Assembly: GCA_010206225.2 (NCBI GenBank)
Contig: VIQU02000046.1
Location: 1 to 38,654, forward strand
Source: Lachnospiraceae bacterium MD308
GTDB taxonomy: Bacteria > Bacillota > Clostridia > Lachnospirales > Lachnospiraceae
Direction: 5' to 3'
Length of the DNA: 38,654 nt
The notes under the pieces are model-generated. The model was not told where the DNA came from and searched no databases. It worked only from the letters and a program-made list of their open reading frames with translations. Positions within the stretch are counted from its first letter, which is position 1. Each line of letters begins with the position of its first letter. This document shows positions 8,118 through 15,752 of the stretch, in pieces. A program made the position numbers and the translations under genes.

Positions 8118-8917
8118 AAAAAATAATCATACGTACAATTATGGCGGTGCTTTTGATTCTGTTCGTTGGTTCTATCGGTGCGATCCTGCTTATACTAAAG
8201 CAGTACCGCGACGATGAGGAAGTCTATGGGCAGGCCGCGGTGCGCTTTACTCTGGAGAATGATAAGAAAGAGGAAGCTGCAGGAGACGGGGGGAAGGAGG
8301 ATATCCCTCCGATCACAGTGGATTTTGAGGCTCTTAAGGCAGTGAATGGGGATGTGGCGGGATGGATATACTGTGAGGATACCGTGATCGATTATCCAGT
8401 GCTTCAGGGAACGGATAACGACTATTACCTGCACCATACCTATGACGGAAAGTCAAGTATCTCCGGCTCTATCTTTGCGGATGCAAATAACCGCCCGGAT
8501 TTCGCGGATTCCAATACGGTGATTTACGGTCATCACATGAAGAATAAATCAATGTTCGCTACGATATCAAACTGGGCAGAGCAGGATTACTATGAAGAAC
8601 ATCCGGTTATGTGGCTTCTGACTCCCAGACAGGATTATAAGATTGTGCTGTTCAGTGAATATACGACTTCTGCGTATTCGGATACTTACGTGATGTATCC
8701 GGAGGCATGTCCTGAGATGGATGAATATCTGAAGAGGGCGGCCCAAAGCTCCAATTTCCAGTCGGATATTCAGACAAACGGTGAATTGACAGGCGATGCG
8801 CACTATGTGCTGCTTTCTACCTGCGCCTATGTATTTGACAATGCCAGAGATGTGCTGCATGGGAAGCTTGTTCCGGTCAACAGTATCGGCGGAGTTCCGG
8901 TTGCGGCAAATGAGTAA
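8114..8917 (+). CDS. srtB: Class B sortase
   Basis: 267 residues from ATG 8114, which overlaps the previous stop by four bases; an in-frame extension to 7988 would overlap the peptidase and is unlikely. One N-terminal membrane helix (residues 5-28) and a charged linker precede the sortase core. VIYGHHM gives catalytic His140, LLSTCAY gives Cys237 and DNARDVLHGKL gives Arg245. GWIYCEDTVIDYPVLQG and FADANNRPDF are typical class B blocks. It may anchor the finished pilus or the VKTGD protein to peptidoglycan. A second sortase of another class in one operon implies a polymerase and a housekeeping anchor working together. Confidence 0.88.
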   Translation: MKKIIIRTIMAVLLILFVGSIGAILLILKQYRDDEEVYGQAAVRFTLENDKKEEAAGDGGKEDIPPITVDFEALKAVNGDVAGWIYCEDTVIDYPVLQGTDNDYYLHHTYDGKSSISGSIFADANNRPDFADSNTVIYGHHMKNKSMFATISNWAEQDYYEEHPVMWLLTPRQDYKIVLFSEYTTSAYSDTYVMYPEACPEMDEYLKRAAQSSNFQSDIQTNGELTGDAHYVLLSTCAYVFDNARDVLHGKLVPVNSIGGVPVAANE

Positions 8918-8946
8918 TATCAACAAAAAGCTGAGAGGTGAAAAGC

Positions 8947-10173
8947 ATGAAAAATCTGGAAAAAGATAATATTCTGCATGTGCGGATGTTCGGCAGCTTT
9001 TCCATGGTTTGGAACGGGGCGTATCTGGCAGGCGGCACCCGCTCCAGCGAGACTCAGTTTGCTTATCTGATGCAGCTTCTTCTGCATAACAGGAAGAGCG
9101 GAATCAGCCGAGAGCAGTTAAATAAAAATCTGTTTGCGGACAGAGACGTCAAGGATTTTAACCATGCGGCGAGAAGTGTGATCTATAATGCCAGAAAAAA
9201 ATTGAAGGCCGCCGGCCTTCCGGATGTGAACTATATAAAACAACAGGGCGGCATCTATTATTGGACGGAAGAGATTACGGTAGAGGAAGATGCGACTGTA
9301 TTCGATGAGCTTTATCGGCAGGCGGATAATGAGCCTGATCCGGATAAGAAACTGGAGATATACCTGAAAGCATGTCATTGTTATACGGGAGAATTTCTGG
9401 GTGATCAGACCGCCGTCGTATGGGTGGCTCAGGAGGCGAGACGCTACAGAGGAGCATTCTGCGCCTGCGCGGAAGCAGCGGTCCGGCTTCTGCGTAAGAG
9501 ACAGGATTATCTGCGCATGGAGGAGCTTGGACGCTATGCGGCAAAGATTAATCCGCTGGCGGACTGGGAGAATGTGACGATGGAGGCATTGACAGCCTTG
9601 GGGCGCACAGGTGAAGCGGTCCGGTTCTATGAGGATACAGTGGAGATGTATTTGCAGGAAGAGGGTTTAAGACCGTCCGAACGCCTGCTGGAGATGTTGG
9701 AAAATATGGGCACGTTGATCGAGCATCAATATGCTCTGTTAGATACGATACAGAAGAACCTGTCAGAAAATGCACAGGAGGGAACAGGAGGCGGTTTTTT
9801 TTGTTCCTACCCTGTTTTTCAGGGCATCTACCGTATGATGGGACGGGTTATGGAGCGAAGCGGACAGTCTGTCCACCTGATGCTGTGTACCATCGTAGAC
9901 AGCAAAGGAAATACGATGAGAGACGGATCGCTGCTTGATGGATTATCGGAAAGGCTTGGAGAGGCAATCCGCGTGTCCGTGCGCCGCAGTGATGCGATCA
10001 GCAGATACGGAAAGGGGCAGTATCTGGTCCTGCTGATGAACACAACGCTTGAAAACTGCAGGATACTTCAGAAGAGAATTAATTATCATTTTATAGTCGG
10101 GCGTCAGCGTACGGGAATTCAGTACCACATTAACAGTGTTCTATGTACCCCGGACGGCGAGCGGGTTACTTAG
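8947..10173 (+). CDS. BTAD/SARP-type transcriptional activator with degenerate GGDEF-like tail
   Basis: 408 residues from ATG 8947, seven bases after AGAGGTG; an in-frame GTG at 8938 overlaps that site. Residues about 10-100 form an OmpR-like winged helix (REQLNKNLF, then HAARSVIYNARKKLKAAG). About 110-255 form the alpha-helical bacterial transcriptional activation domain. The last 110 residues resemble a GGDEF domain (SVRRSDAISRYGKGQYLVLL) with the GGDEF signature replaced, so diguanylate cyclase activity is unlikely. Its place at the end of the fibre operon suggests it controls that operon. The only unusual sequence feature is an eight-T run at 9795-9802. Confidence 0.8.
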   Translation: MKNLEKDNILHVRMFGSFSMVWNGAYLAGGTRSSETQFAYLMQLLLHNRKSGISREQLNKNLFADRDVKDFNHAARSVIYNARKKLKAAGLPDVNYIKQQGGIYYWTEEITVEEDATVFDELYRQADNEPDPDKKLEIYLKACHCYTGEFLGDQTAVVWVAQEARRYRGAFCACAEAAVRLLRKRQDYLRMEELGRYAAKINPLADWENVTMEALTALGRTGEAVRFYEDTVEMYLQEEGLRPSERLLEMLENMGTLIEHQYALLDTIQKNLSENAQEGTGGGFFCSYPVFQGIYRMMGRVMERSGQSVHLMLCTIVDSKGNTMRDGSLLDGLSERLGEAIRVSVRRSDAISRYGKGQYLVLLMNTTLENCRILQKRINYHFIVGRQRTGIQYHINSVLCTPDGERVT

Positions 10174-10188
10174 GAAGGGTGGAAATAC

Positions 10189-10671
10189 ATGGATAAATCG
10201 CAATGGTATATAGGCGCTCCGAATGGAGTGGTATTATGCATTGATCATGCGGATAAATGCCGGATAGACGGGAGGACATATCATGCCTACAGCAAAGAAG
10301 CGCTGAAGGTTACGGATATGAATCAGCTTTTGTTTGAACTAGAAGCTTTTTTCGATTCGCTCTGTTTTCCATTCCCGTCCGTCAACGAGCGGACCTTTCA
10401 GGATAAGAAACCAAAAGGCAAACTCAGAAAAGAAAGGGTGAGAGTCATGAGCGACGAAGAATTACTAAGCAAACATGGGGATCTGGGAACTTTTATCATA
10501 CGCGTACAGCACAGGCAGAACAGCAGCTGGCAGGGACGCATCACATGGATGGATAAGGATAAGACGCTGTACTTCCGTTCTGTCTGGGAGATGATAAAGC
10601 TGATTGGCAGTGCTCTTGATACTGTCAGTGATGGAGATGATCTGACAGAAGAGGGATGGCCGGAGGAATAA
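10189..10671 (+). CDS. Small cytoplasmic protein of unknown function linked to the pilus operon
   Basis: 160 residues with no signal peptide or membrane helix. The N-terminal half has YIGAPNGVVLCIDHADKCRI and a FELEAFFDSL amphipathic stretch. After a Lys/Arg-rich linker (KKPKGKLRKERVRV) comes a second small domain (TFIIRVQHRQNSSWQGRITW, then LYFRSVWEMIKLI). That layout suggests a regulatory or adaptor protein. The second half faintly resembles small effector-binding modules, but I do not recognise a family. It starts 15 bases after the BTAD regulator with AGGAAGG and is the last gene before a terminator, so it is probably co-transcribed. Confidence 0.6.
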   Translation: MDKSQWYIGAPNGVVLCIDHADKCRIDGRTYHAYSKEALKVTDMNQLLFELEAFFDSLCFPFPSVNERTFQDKKPKGKLRKERVRVMSDEELLSKHGDLGTFIIRVQHRQNSSWQGRITWMDKDKTLYFRSVWEMIKLIGSALDTVSDGDDLTEEGWPEE

Positions 10672-10685
10672 GTAATATAAAAAAT

Positions 10686-10735
10686 AAGGCATTGTTCTGC
10701 GGGCGGATAAGACCTTAAGAACAATGCCTTGTTTT
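10686..10735. terminator. Bidirectional terminator between pilus operon and argG
   Basis: AAGGCATTGTTCT (10686-10698) pairs perfectly with AGAACAATGCCTT (10718-10730). GTTTTT follows on the plus strand and an A-rich run precedes it (T-run on the minus strand), so one 13-bp stem serves both converging units. Confidence 0.9.
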
Positions 10736-11958
10736 TATTTGTTGTTTTTAGCCTCCTGCATCCTCATGGCACGGACTTTGAGAGGCAGTCCGAACAGATT
10801 GATGAATCCGTCTGCATCGTGGTGGTCGTAAAGGTCGCCGGTTGTAAAGCTTGCGAGAGATTCGCTGTACAGTGAATACGGTGAGGTAGTTCCTGCTTTG
10901 ATGATATTGCCTTTATAAAGCTTGAACTTTACTTCGCCTGTTACATATTCCTGAGTGCTTTCGATAAATGCCTGAACAGCCTCCCGAAGCGGTGTGAACC
11001 ACTTTCCTTCGTATACGATCTGGGACAGCTTGTTGCCCATCTCTTCTTTTACTTCATATGTAGCGCGGTCCAATACCAATTCTTCTAACTGCTGGTGTGC
11101 CTCGTAGAGAATGGTTCCGCCCGGCGTCTCGTAGATGCCGTGTGATTTCATGCCGACGACACGGTTTTCCACGATATCGGCGATACCGATGCCATGCTTT
11201 CCGCCAAGCTCATTCAGCTTCTTTATAATATCAGCTACTTTCATCTCTTCACCATTGACGCTCTTTGGAATACCTTTTTCAAAAGTCATAGTTACATATT
11301 CCGCTTCATCAGGAGCTTTCTCAGGTGAAACGCTCATAACAAGAAGATGGTCATAATTCGGTTCCAGAGAAGGATCCTCAAGTTCCAGTCCTTCGTGGCT
11401 GATGTGCCAGAGGTTACGGTCGCGGCTGTAACTGTGAGTTGCATCAAACGGAAGGTTGATGCCGTGTGCCTTGCAGTATTCAATTTCATCATCACGGGAC
11501 TGCATGGTCCATACATCTGTCATACGCCATGGAGCGATGACTTTAAGATCTGGCGCCAGAGCTTTGATTGCAAGCTCAAAGCGGATCTGGTCGTTACCTT
11601 TCCCTGTAGCGCCGTGACAGATAGCGCTGGCGCCTTCTTTCCGCGCGATCTCTACAAGACGCTTCGAGATAGCCGGGCGCGCCATGGAAGTTCCGAGAAG
11701 GTATTTATTCTCATAAACTGCGTGAGCCTGCACACATGGCACAATAAAATTATCGCAAAAATCATCTATTACATCTTCAATATATAATTTGGAAGCGCCG
11801 GAGAGCTTCGCGCGCTCTTCCAGTCCGTTAAGTTCCTCGCCCTGTCCGCAGTCAACGCAGCAGCAGATAACCTCATAATCAAAAGTTTCTATTAACCACG
11901 GAATAGTGGCAGTCGTGTCAAGTCCGCCGGAATATGCCAAAACAACTTTTTCTTTCAT
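10735..11958 (-). CDS. argG: Argininosuccinate synthase
   Basis: Joins citrulline and aspartate using ATP, the penultimate step of arginine synthesis, in the cytoplasm. 407 residues, the normal length. The PP-loop is AYSGGLDTT (residues 8-16), and GATGKGNDQIRFE and the ATHSYSRDRNLW region are characteristic. The start is preceded by AAGGAGGAC. It is transcribed alone towards the pilus operon terminator, away from the other arg genes. Its partner argH is not in the window. Its promoter carries ArgR-like half sites. Confidence 0.97.
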   Translation of the reverse strand: MKEKVVLAYSGGLDTTATIPWLIETFDYEVICCCVDCGQGEELNGLEERAKLSGASKLYIEDVIDDFCDNFIVPCVQAHAVYENKYLLGTSMARPAISKRLVEIARKEGASAICHGATGKGNDQIRFELAIKALAPDLKVIAPWRMTDVWTMQSRDDEIEYCKAHGINLPFDATHSYSRDRNLWHISHEGLELEDPSLEPNYDHLLVMSVSPEKAPDEAEYVTMTFEKGIPKSVNGEEMKVADIIKKLNELGGKHGIGIADIVENRVVGMKSHGIYETPGGTILYEAHQQLEELVLDRATYEVKEEMGNKLSQIVYEGKWFTPLREAVQAFIESTQEYVTGEVKFKLYKGNIIKAGTTSPYSLYSESLASFTTGDLYDHHDADGFINLFGLPLKVRAMRMQEAKNNK

Positions 11959-12024
11959 CTTTCATGTCCTCCTTAAAAATAGATCCTGTATATTCAAAAA
12001 TGATTTTTTCTGACCGTAAGTAAT

Positions 12025-12053
12025 ACTATACACTATATTTTATATTTATGCAA
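12025..12053 (-). promoter_or_regulatory. argG promoter with ArgR-like half sites
   Basis: Read on the minus strand, TTGCAT (12053-12048), a 17-base spacer and TATAGT (12030-12025) form a good sigma-A promoter. The -35 region contains TGCAT-AAAT-ATAAA, one base short of the TGNAT-WWWW-ATNCA ARG box. The AT-rich stretch further upstream (to about 12115) holds several TGTAT half sites. Arginine repression is inferred by comparison with argC. Confidence 0.6.
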
Positions 12054-12156
12054 GAAAAAATGGAATAACAATTAAAAATATACAAAATATACAATAAATA
12101 TGAATAAAATAAGAGGCATACGTCAGAAATGTATAAAGACAGAAAATGATTAGAGG

Positions 12157-12215
12157 TTGACATATGTAGATGAACTATATATAATGTAGATAACCGATAT
12201 ATAGAACATCTACAT
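12157..12215 (+). promoter_or_regulatory. padR promoter with repeated operator
   Basis: TTGACA (12157-12162), 17 bases, TATAAT (12180-12185) is a perfect consensus promoter. ATGTAGAT occurs at 12164-12171 and 12184-12191, and its inverse ATCTACAT at 12208-12215. The first copy lies in the spacer, the second overlaps the -10 end and the third lies over the transcript start. PadR proteins normally repress themselves through ATGT/ACAT-type repeats, so these are probably its operator. Confidence 0.75.
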
Positions 12216-12283
12216 AGTTGCAGATCAGTTCCGGTTGATGAAGTGGGTCGTTATAGAAGAATATAAGAAGGAGGAGGATTAAA

Positions 12284-12643
12284 ATGGCAGTTGATAAAAG
12301 TTTAGTTTCGGGGAGCACTTCGATGTTGATATTGAGGCTTCTGTCGGAGAAGGATATGTATGGTTATGAAATGATCGACACTCTCAGGGAGAAATCCCAG
12401 AATGTGTTTGAACTTCGGGCGGGAACGCTGTATCCGCTTCTCCATTCTATGGAAGAAAAAGGATTTTTGAAAAGCTATGAGCAGGAGGCGGTTGGAAAGG
12501 TGCGCAAGTACTATCACCTGACGAAAAGCGGAAAAAAGCAGCTTCATGTGAAGGCCGAGGAGTGGAAGGAATATTCCCGTGCAGTTGTAAACGTCATGGG
12601 AACGATGGGGAATGAAAGGAGTGAATGTTATGGACAGGCGTAA
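12284..12643 (+). CDS. PadR-family transcriptional repressor
   Basis: 119 residues, a short PadR-s2-type protein. It has a winged helix (STSMLILRLLSEKDMYGYEM, then FELRAGTLYPLLHSMEEKG and GKVRKYYHLTKSGKK) and a short C-terminal dimerisation helix. These regulators respond to membrane stress or ligands and commonly sit beside a HAAS-domain membrane protein, as here: the next gene overlaps by 14 bases. The start follows AAGGAGGAGG. Autoregulation through the repeats in its promoter is likely. Confidence 0.9.
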   Translation: MAVDKSLVSGSTSMLILRLLSEKDMYGYEMIDTLREKSQNVFELRAGTLYPLLHSMEEKGFLKSYEQEAVGKVRKYYHLTKSGKKQLHVKAEEWKEYSRAVVNVMGTMGNERSECYGQA

Positions 12644-13991
12644 TTACATAAAACTTCTGTCAGACCAGATCCGCTGTAAAAAGGCGCTTCCCCTTGTGAC
12701 GAGGGAACTGGAGGTGCATATTGAGGAGCAGAAAGCGGACTTTATGGCGGAAGGGATGACGGAGAGGGAAGCAGAAGAGGCGGCAGTCCGGGAGATGGGA
12801 GATCCAGTTGAGGTCGGAGCGGAGATGGACCGGATCCATAGACCGAAGATGAACTGGCGTATCATCATTGGAATCGGTATTGTCAGTCTGCTTGGCGCAG
12901 GAATGCTGTATGCGCTGGACACTAATATAGAACAGAAAGATATGTTGTTTTTCTATCCGCCGAGCCACCTGCTCCATATGCTGATTGGTTATATGGCTAT
13001 GATCGGAGTGTGTTACTTTGATTATACGAGAGTAGCATACAAGGCAAAGGAACTACTAGCGGCATATATGATACTGCTGATTGGCGGCATGGCATTTTTT
13101 GGAACGTCAATTAATGGTGCAAGAGTATTTGTCAGTCTGTTCGGTATATCCGTGAATATGAGCCAGACATTGTTTCTGACGATTCCGCTGTACTGCGCGG
13201 TACTCTATAAGTTTAGAGGTCAGGGATATAAAGGACTTCTCAAAGGTGTTCTGTGGATGATGCCCATTATTGCTGTGCAGGTCAGGTTCCGAATGGCACA
13301 GCTTATTATACTTATCCCGGCATTTGCCGTGATTTTGTCTGTTGCGGTCTATAGACGGTATTTTCGCGTACCGGTGGCAAAAACTCTCACGGCTATCTGG
13401 GGCAGCGCTGCATTTTTCATATGCGCAGGGATGTTCATGATCTTAAGATTCGGCGCAGATTATCAGATCAAAAGATTGAAAGTCATGGCAGCGCCTTCCC
13501 AGTATGCAGCAGAGGAAGGATATCAGCTTTACACATTGAAAAAGCTGTTGGAAGGAAGTAAATTTGTCGGACAGGGAGAGCACTTTACAGAATTCTCCGG
13601 CAGCCTTCCGGACAGTTCAAGCTTTGCACTGTCTTATGTCATAGCATATTTCGGCGTGTTTGCGGCTGTCTGTGTCATCAGTGTGGTTGTTATATTGCTG
13701 TTCAAATTAACTGCCATGACGGTAAAGCAGAAAAACCGCCTTGGATTTCTTATGGGGGTGGGATGCGGTGTGACGATCGCTATTCAGGCAGCATGGTATG
13801 TGCTGACGAATCTAGGAGTTGTGTTGATAGGACCCGTCTATTGCCCGTTTATTACGAACGGAGGCATGGGGATGATCATTACGTATGTTTTATTCGGGAT
13901 TATGCTGAGTATCTATCGTTACCAGAATGTTGCGGCAGAGGAGGTAAAAAGAAAGCACCTGACAGATAAGGAGAAGGTGGAGTTGTTTTAG
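12630..13991 (+). CDS. HAAS-domain / FtsW-RodA-SpoVE-like membrane protein
   Basis: 453 residues from ATG 12630, chosen because AAGGAG lies about nine bases upstream. Residues 1-70 form the HAAS/permease-prefix helical domain (REAEEAAVREMGDP), usually the partner of PadR. About ten membrane helices follow in the order of SEDS glycosyltransferases, ending with CPFITNGGMGMI, which corresponds to the PFISYGG block of FtsW/RodA. The loop that carries the catalytic Asp in those enzymes (LPE..TDF) reads GSLPDSSSFALSYV here, with Ser before Phe, so polymerase activity is doubtful unless the Asp of LPD substitutes. It may act as a sensor or in sporulation or envelope stress. Confidence 0.78.
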   Translation: MDRRNYIKLLSDQIRCKKALPLVTRELEVHIEEQKADFMAEGMTEREAEEAAVREMGDPVEVGAEMDRIHRPKMNWRIIIGIGIVSLLGAGMLYALDTNIEQKDMLFFYPPSHLLHMLIGYMAMIGVCYFDYTRVAYKAKELLAAYMILLIGGMAFFGTSINGARVFVSLFGISVNMSQTLFLTIPLYCAVLYKFRGQGYKGLLKGVLWMMPIIAVQVRFRMAQLIILIPAFAVILSVAVYRRYFRVPVAKTLTAIWGSAAFFICAGMFMILRFGADYQIKRLKVMAAPSQYAAEEGYQLYTLKKLLEGSKFVGQGEHFTEFSGSLPDSSSFALSYVIAYFGVFAAVCVISVVVILLFKLTAMTVKQKNRLGFLMGVGCGVTIAIQAAWYVLTNLGVVLIGPVYCPFITNGGMGMIITYVLFGIMLSIYRYQNVAAEEVKRKHLTDKEKVELF

Positions 13992-14006
13992 ATTATGCTG
14001 AATGAT

Positions 14007-14038
14007 AAAGGCAGAGGAAAGTGAATCTTCTGCCTTTT
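14007..14038 (+). terminator. Terminator after the PadR operon
   Basis: AAAGGCAGA (14007-14015) pairs with TCTGCCTTT (14029-14037) and is followed by a T-rich stretch, 16 bases after the stop codon. Confidence 0.75.
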
Positions 14039-14085
14039 CATTTGAATTGAAAAGATAAAATATTAGAGGTACAAAGATATTTTAT

Positions 14086-14135
14086 AAAACACTTGCATAA
14101 TATACAAGATAGATGTATAATTATGCAAGTGTTTT
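14086..14135 (+). promoter_or_regulatory. argC promoter and ArgR operator
   Basis: TTGCAT (14093-14098), 17 bases, TATAAT (14116-14121) is the promoter. TGTATAATTATGCA (14114-14127) matches the ARG-box consensus TGNAT-WWWW-ATNCA exactly and covers the -10. A second weaker box lies on the -35 (TGCAT-AAT-ATACA). The two are arms of a perfect 16-bp inverted repeat (14086-14101 with 14120-14135). ArgR bound here would block RNA polymerase when arginine is present. Confidence 0.85.
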
Positions 14136-14180
14136 TGTTAAAGGATATTTTACATCATAGCATATTTGGAGGCGGAAAAG

Positions 14181-15221
14181 ATGATCAAAGTTGGAATTAT
14201 CGGAGCGACAGGCTATGCAGGAGGCGAACTGGTGAGACTTTTAGCGGCTCACAGAGAAGCGGAGATTGTATGGTATGGCTCCAGAAGTTACATAGAAAAA
14301 AAATATTCGGATGTCTATCAGAACATGTTTGAGATTGTGGAGGATGAATGTCTGGATGACAACATGGAGGCATTGGCGGATAAGGCGGACGTTATTTTTA
14401 CCGCGACGCCTCAGGGGTTTTGTGCTTCGGTTATGAATGAAAATATTTTATCGAGAACGAAGATGATTGATCTGAGTGCGGATTTCCGGATCAAAGATGT
14501 CAGCGTCTATGAAAAATGGTATGGTATGGAACATAAAAGTCCGCGGTTTATAGGGGAAGCGGTATATGGGTTATGCGAGGTGAACCGGGAGCAGGTGAAG
14601 ACGGCAAGGCTGGTTGCCAATCCGGGATGCTACACGACCTGTTCTATCCTGACGGCCTATCCGCTGGCAAAGGAAGGCATCATAGATATGAGTACTTTGA
14701 TCGTGGATGCCAAGTCAGGAACATCCGGAGCCGGAAGAGGGGCGAAGGTGCCGAATTTATTCTGCGAGGTGAACGAGAATATCAAGGCTTACGGGGTTGC
14801 TTCTCACAGACATACGCCGGAGATTGAAGAGCAGCTTACTTATGCGTCCGGGGAAGATACAGTGATCAGTTTCACACCTCATCTTGTACCGATGAACAGA
14901 GGAATCCTTGCAACAGAGTACGCGGCTTTGAAGAAGGACGTGACCTATGGAGATGTGAAGGCAATTTACGATAAATATTATAAGGATGAAACATTTGTCA
15001 GAGTGCTTAAGGAAGGTATCTGCCCGGAGACAAAATGGGTAGAAGGCAGCAATTACGTGGATATTAATTTTAAGATTGATCCCAGAACGAACCGGATCAT
15101 CATGATGGGCGCGATTGACAATCTTGTAAAAGGAGCGGCGGGTCAAGCGGTGCAGAATATGAATATTATGTTCGGCCTAAAGGAGAATGAGGGGCTTAAT
15201 CTGATCCCCATGTTCCCATAA
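14181..15221 (+). CDS. argC: N-acetyl-gamma-glutamyl-phosphate reductase
   Basis: Reduces N-acetylglutamyl phosphate to the semialdehyde with NADPH, step three of ornithine synthesis. 346 residues, normal length. It has a nucleotide-binding loop GATGYAGGEL (residues 8-17) and catalytic Cys150 in ANPGCYTT; the SHRHTPEIEEQL block supplies the conserved His. ATG 14181 is chosen because TTGGAGGCGG lies just upstream, and the TTG inside that site at 14166 is not a start. First gene of the arg operon. Confidence 0.97.
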   Translation: MIKVGIIGATGYAGGELVRLLAAHREAEIVWYGSRSYIEKKYSDVYQNMFEIVEDECLDDNMEALADKADVIFTATPQGFCASVMNENILSRTKMIDLSADFRIKDVSVYEKWYGMEHKSPRFIGEAVYGLCEVNREQVKTARLVANPGCYTTCSILTAYPLAKEGIIDMSTLIVDAKSGTSGAGRGAKVPNLFCEVNENIKAYGVASHRHTPEIEEQLTYASGEDTVISFTPHLVPMNRGILATEYAALKKDVTYGDVKAIYDKYYKDETFVRVLKEGICPETKWVEGSNYVDINFKIDPRTNRIIMMGAIDNLVKGAAGQAVQNMNIMFGLKENEGLNLIPMFP

Positions 15222-15280
15222 CGTTATGTTCAATAAGCAAGCGCCAAAGCCAATGAAAAAGTTGTTAGGAGAAAAGACGT

Positions 15281-15724
15281 ATGTTAAGGATAATGACAAT
15301 TGATGATTACGAGCAGGTTTATGCGCTTTGGAAACAGATACATGGGTTTGGTATCCGCAGCGTGGATGATTCCAGAGAAGGGATTCAGCGTTTTTTAAGA
15401 AGGAATCCTGCGACGAGTGTTGTAGCTATAGAGGATGGTAAGATCGTGGGGGCGATTCTCTGCGGACATGACGGCAGACGGGGATGCCTGTATCATGTAT
15501 GCGTGGACGCTGATTACCGTATGAGAGGAATCGGGAAGTCTATGGTAGTTTTTGCCATGGAGGCTTTGAAAAAGGAAAAGATCAATAAGGTTTCTCTTAT
15601 TGCATTTACTAAAAATGATATCGGAAATGCATTCTGGAATGAGATAGGCTGGACAAAAAGGCGGGATCTTAATTATTATGATTTTACATTGAATGAAGAG
15701 AATATTACTGCTTTTAACCAATAA
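15281..15724 (+). CDS. GNAT-family N-acetyltransferase in the arg operon
   Basis: 147 residues, a single GNAT domain. VVAIEDGKIVGAILCG and LYHVCVDADYRMRGIGKSMV form the acetyl-CoA site (R-x-x-G-x-G/S), and FWNEIGWTKR is the usual C-terminal strand. It resembles the YpeA type. It lies between argC and argJ, about 60 bases after argC and 28 before argJ, so it is co-transcribed. It may be a small alternative N-acetylglutamate synthase, but many operon-embedded GNATs acetylate other amines or proteins, and sequence alone does not decide. Confidence 0.8.
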   Translation: MLRIMTIDDYEQVYALWKQIHGFGIRSVDDSREGIQRFLRRNPATSVVAIEDGKIVGAILCGHDGRRGCLYHVCVDADYRMRGIGKSMVVFAMEALKKEKINKVSLIAFTKNDIGNAFWNEIGWTKRRDLNYYDFTLNEENITAFNQ

Positions 15725-15752
15725 ATTATAAAGATGAAAGGATGGATAAGAT

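Noticed and set aside
14086-14135. Inverted repeat before argC as a terminator
   Set aside because: It ends in TTTTT, but its arms coincide with the -35 and -10 of a good promoter and an exact ARG box; a separate terminator lies at 14007-14038.
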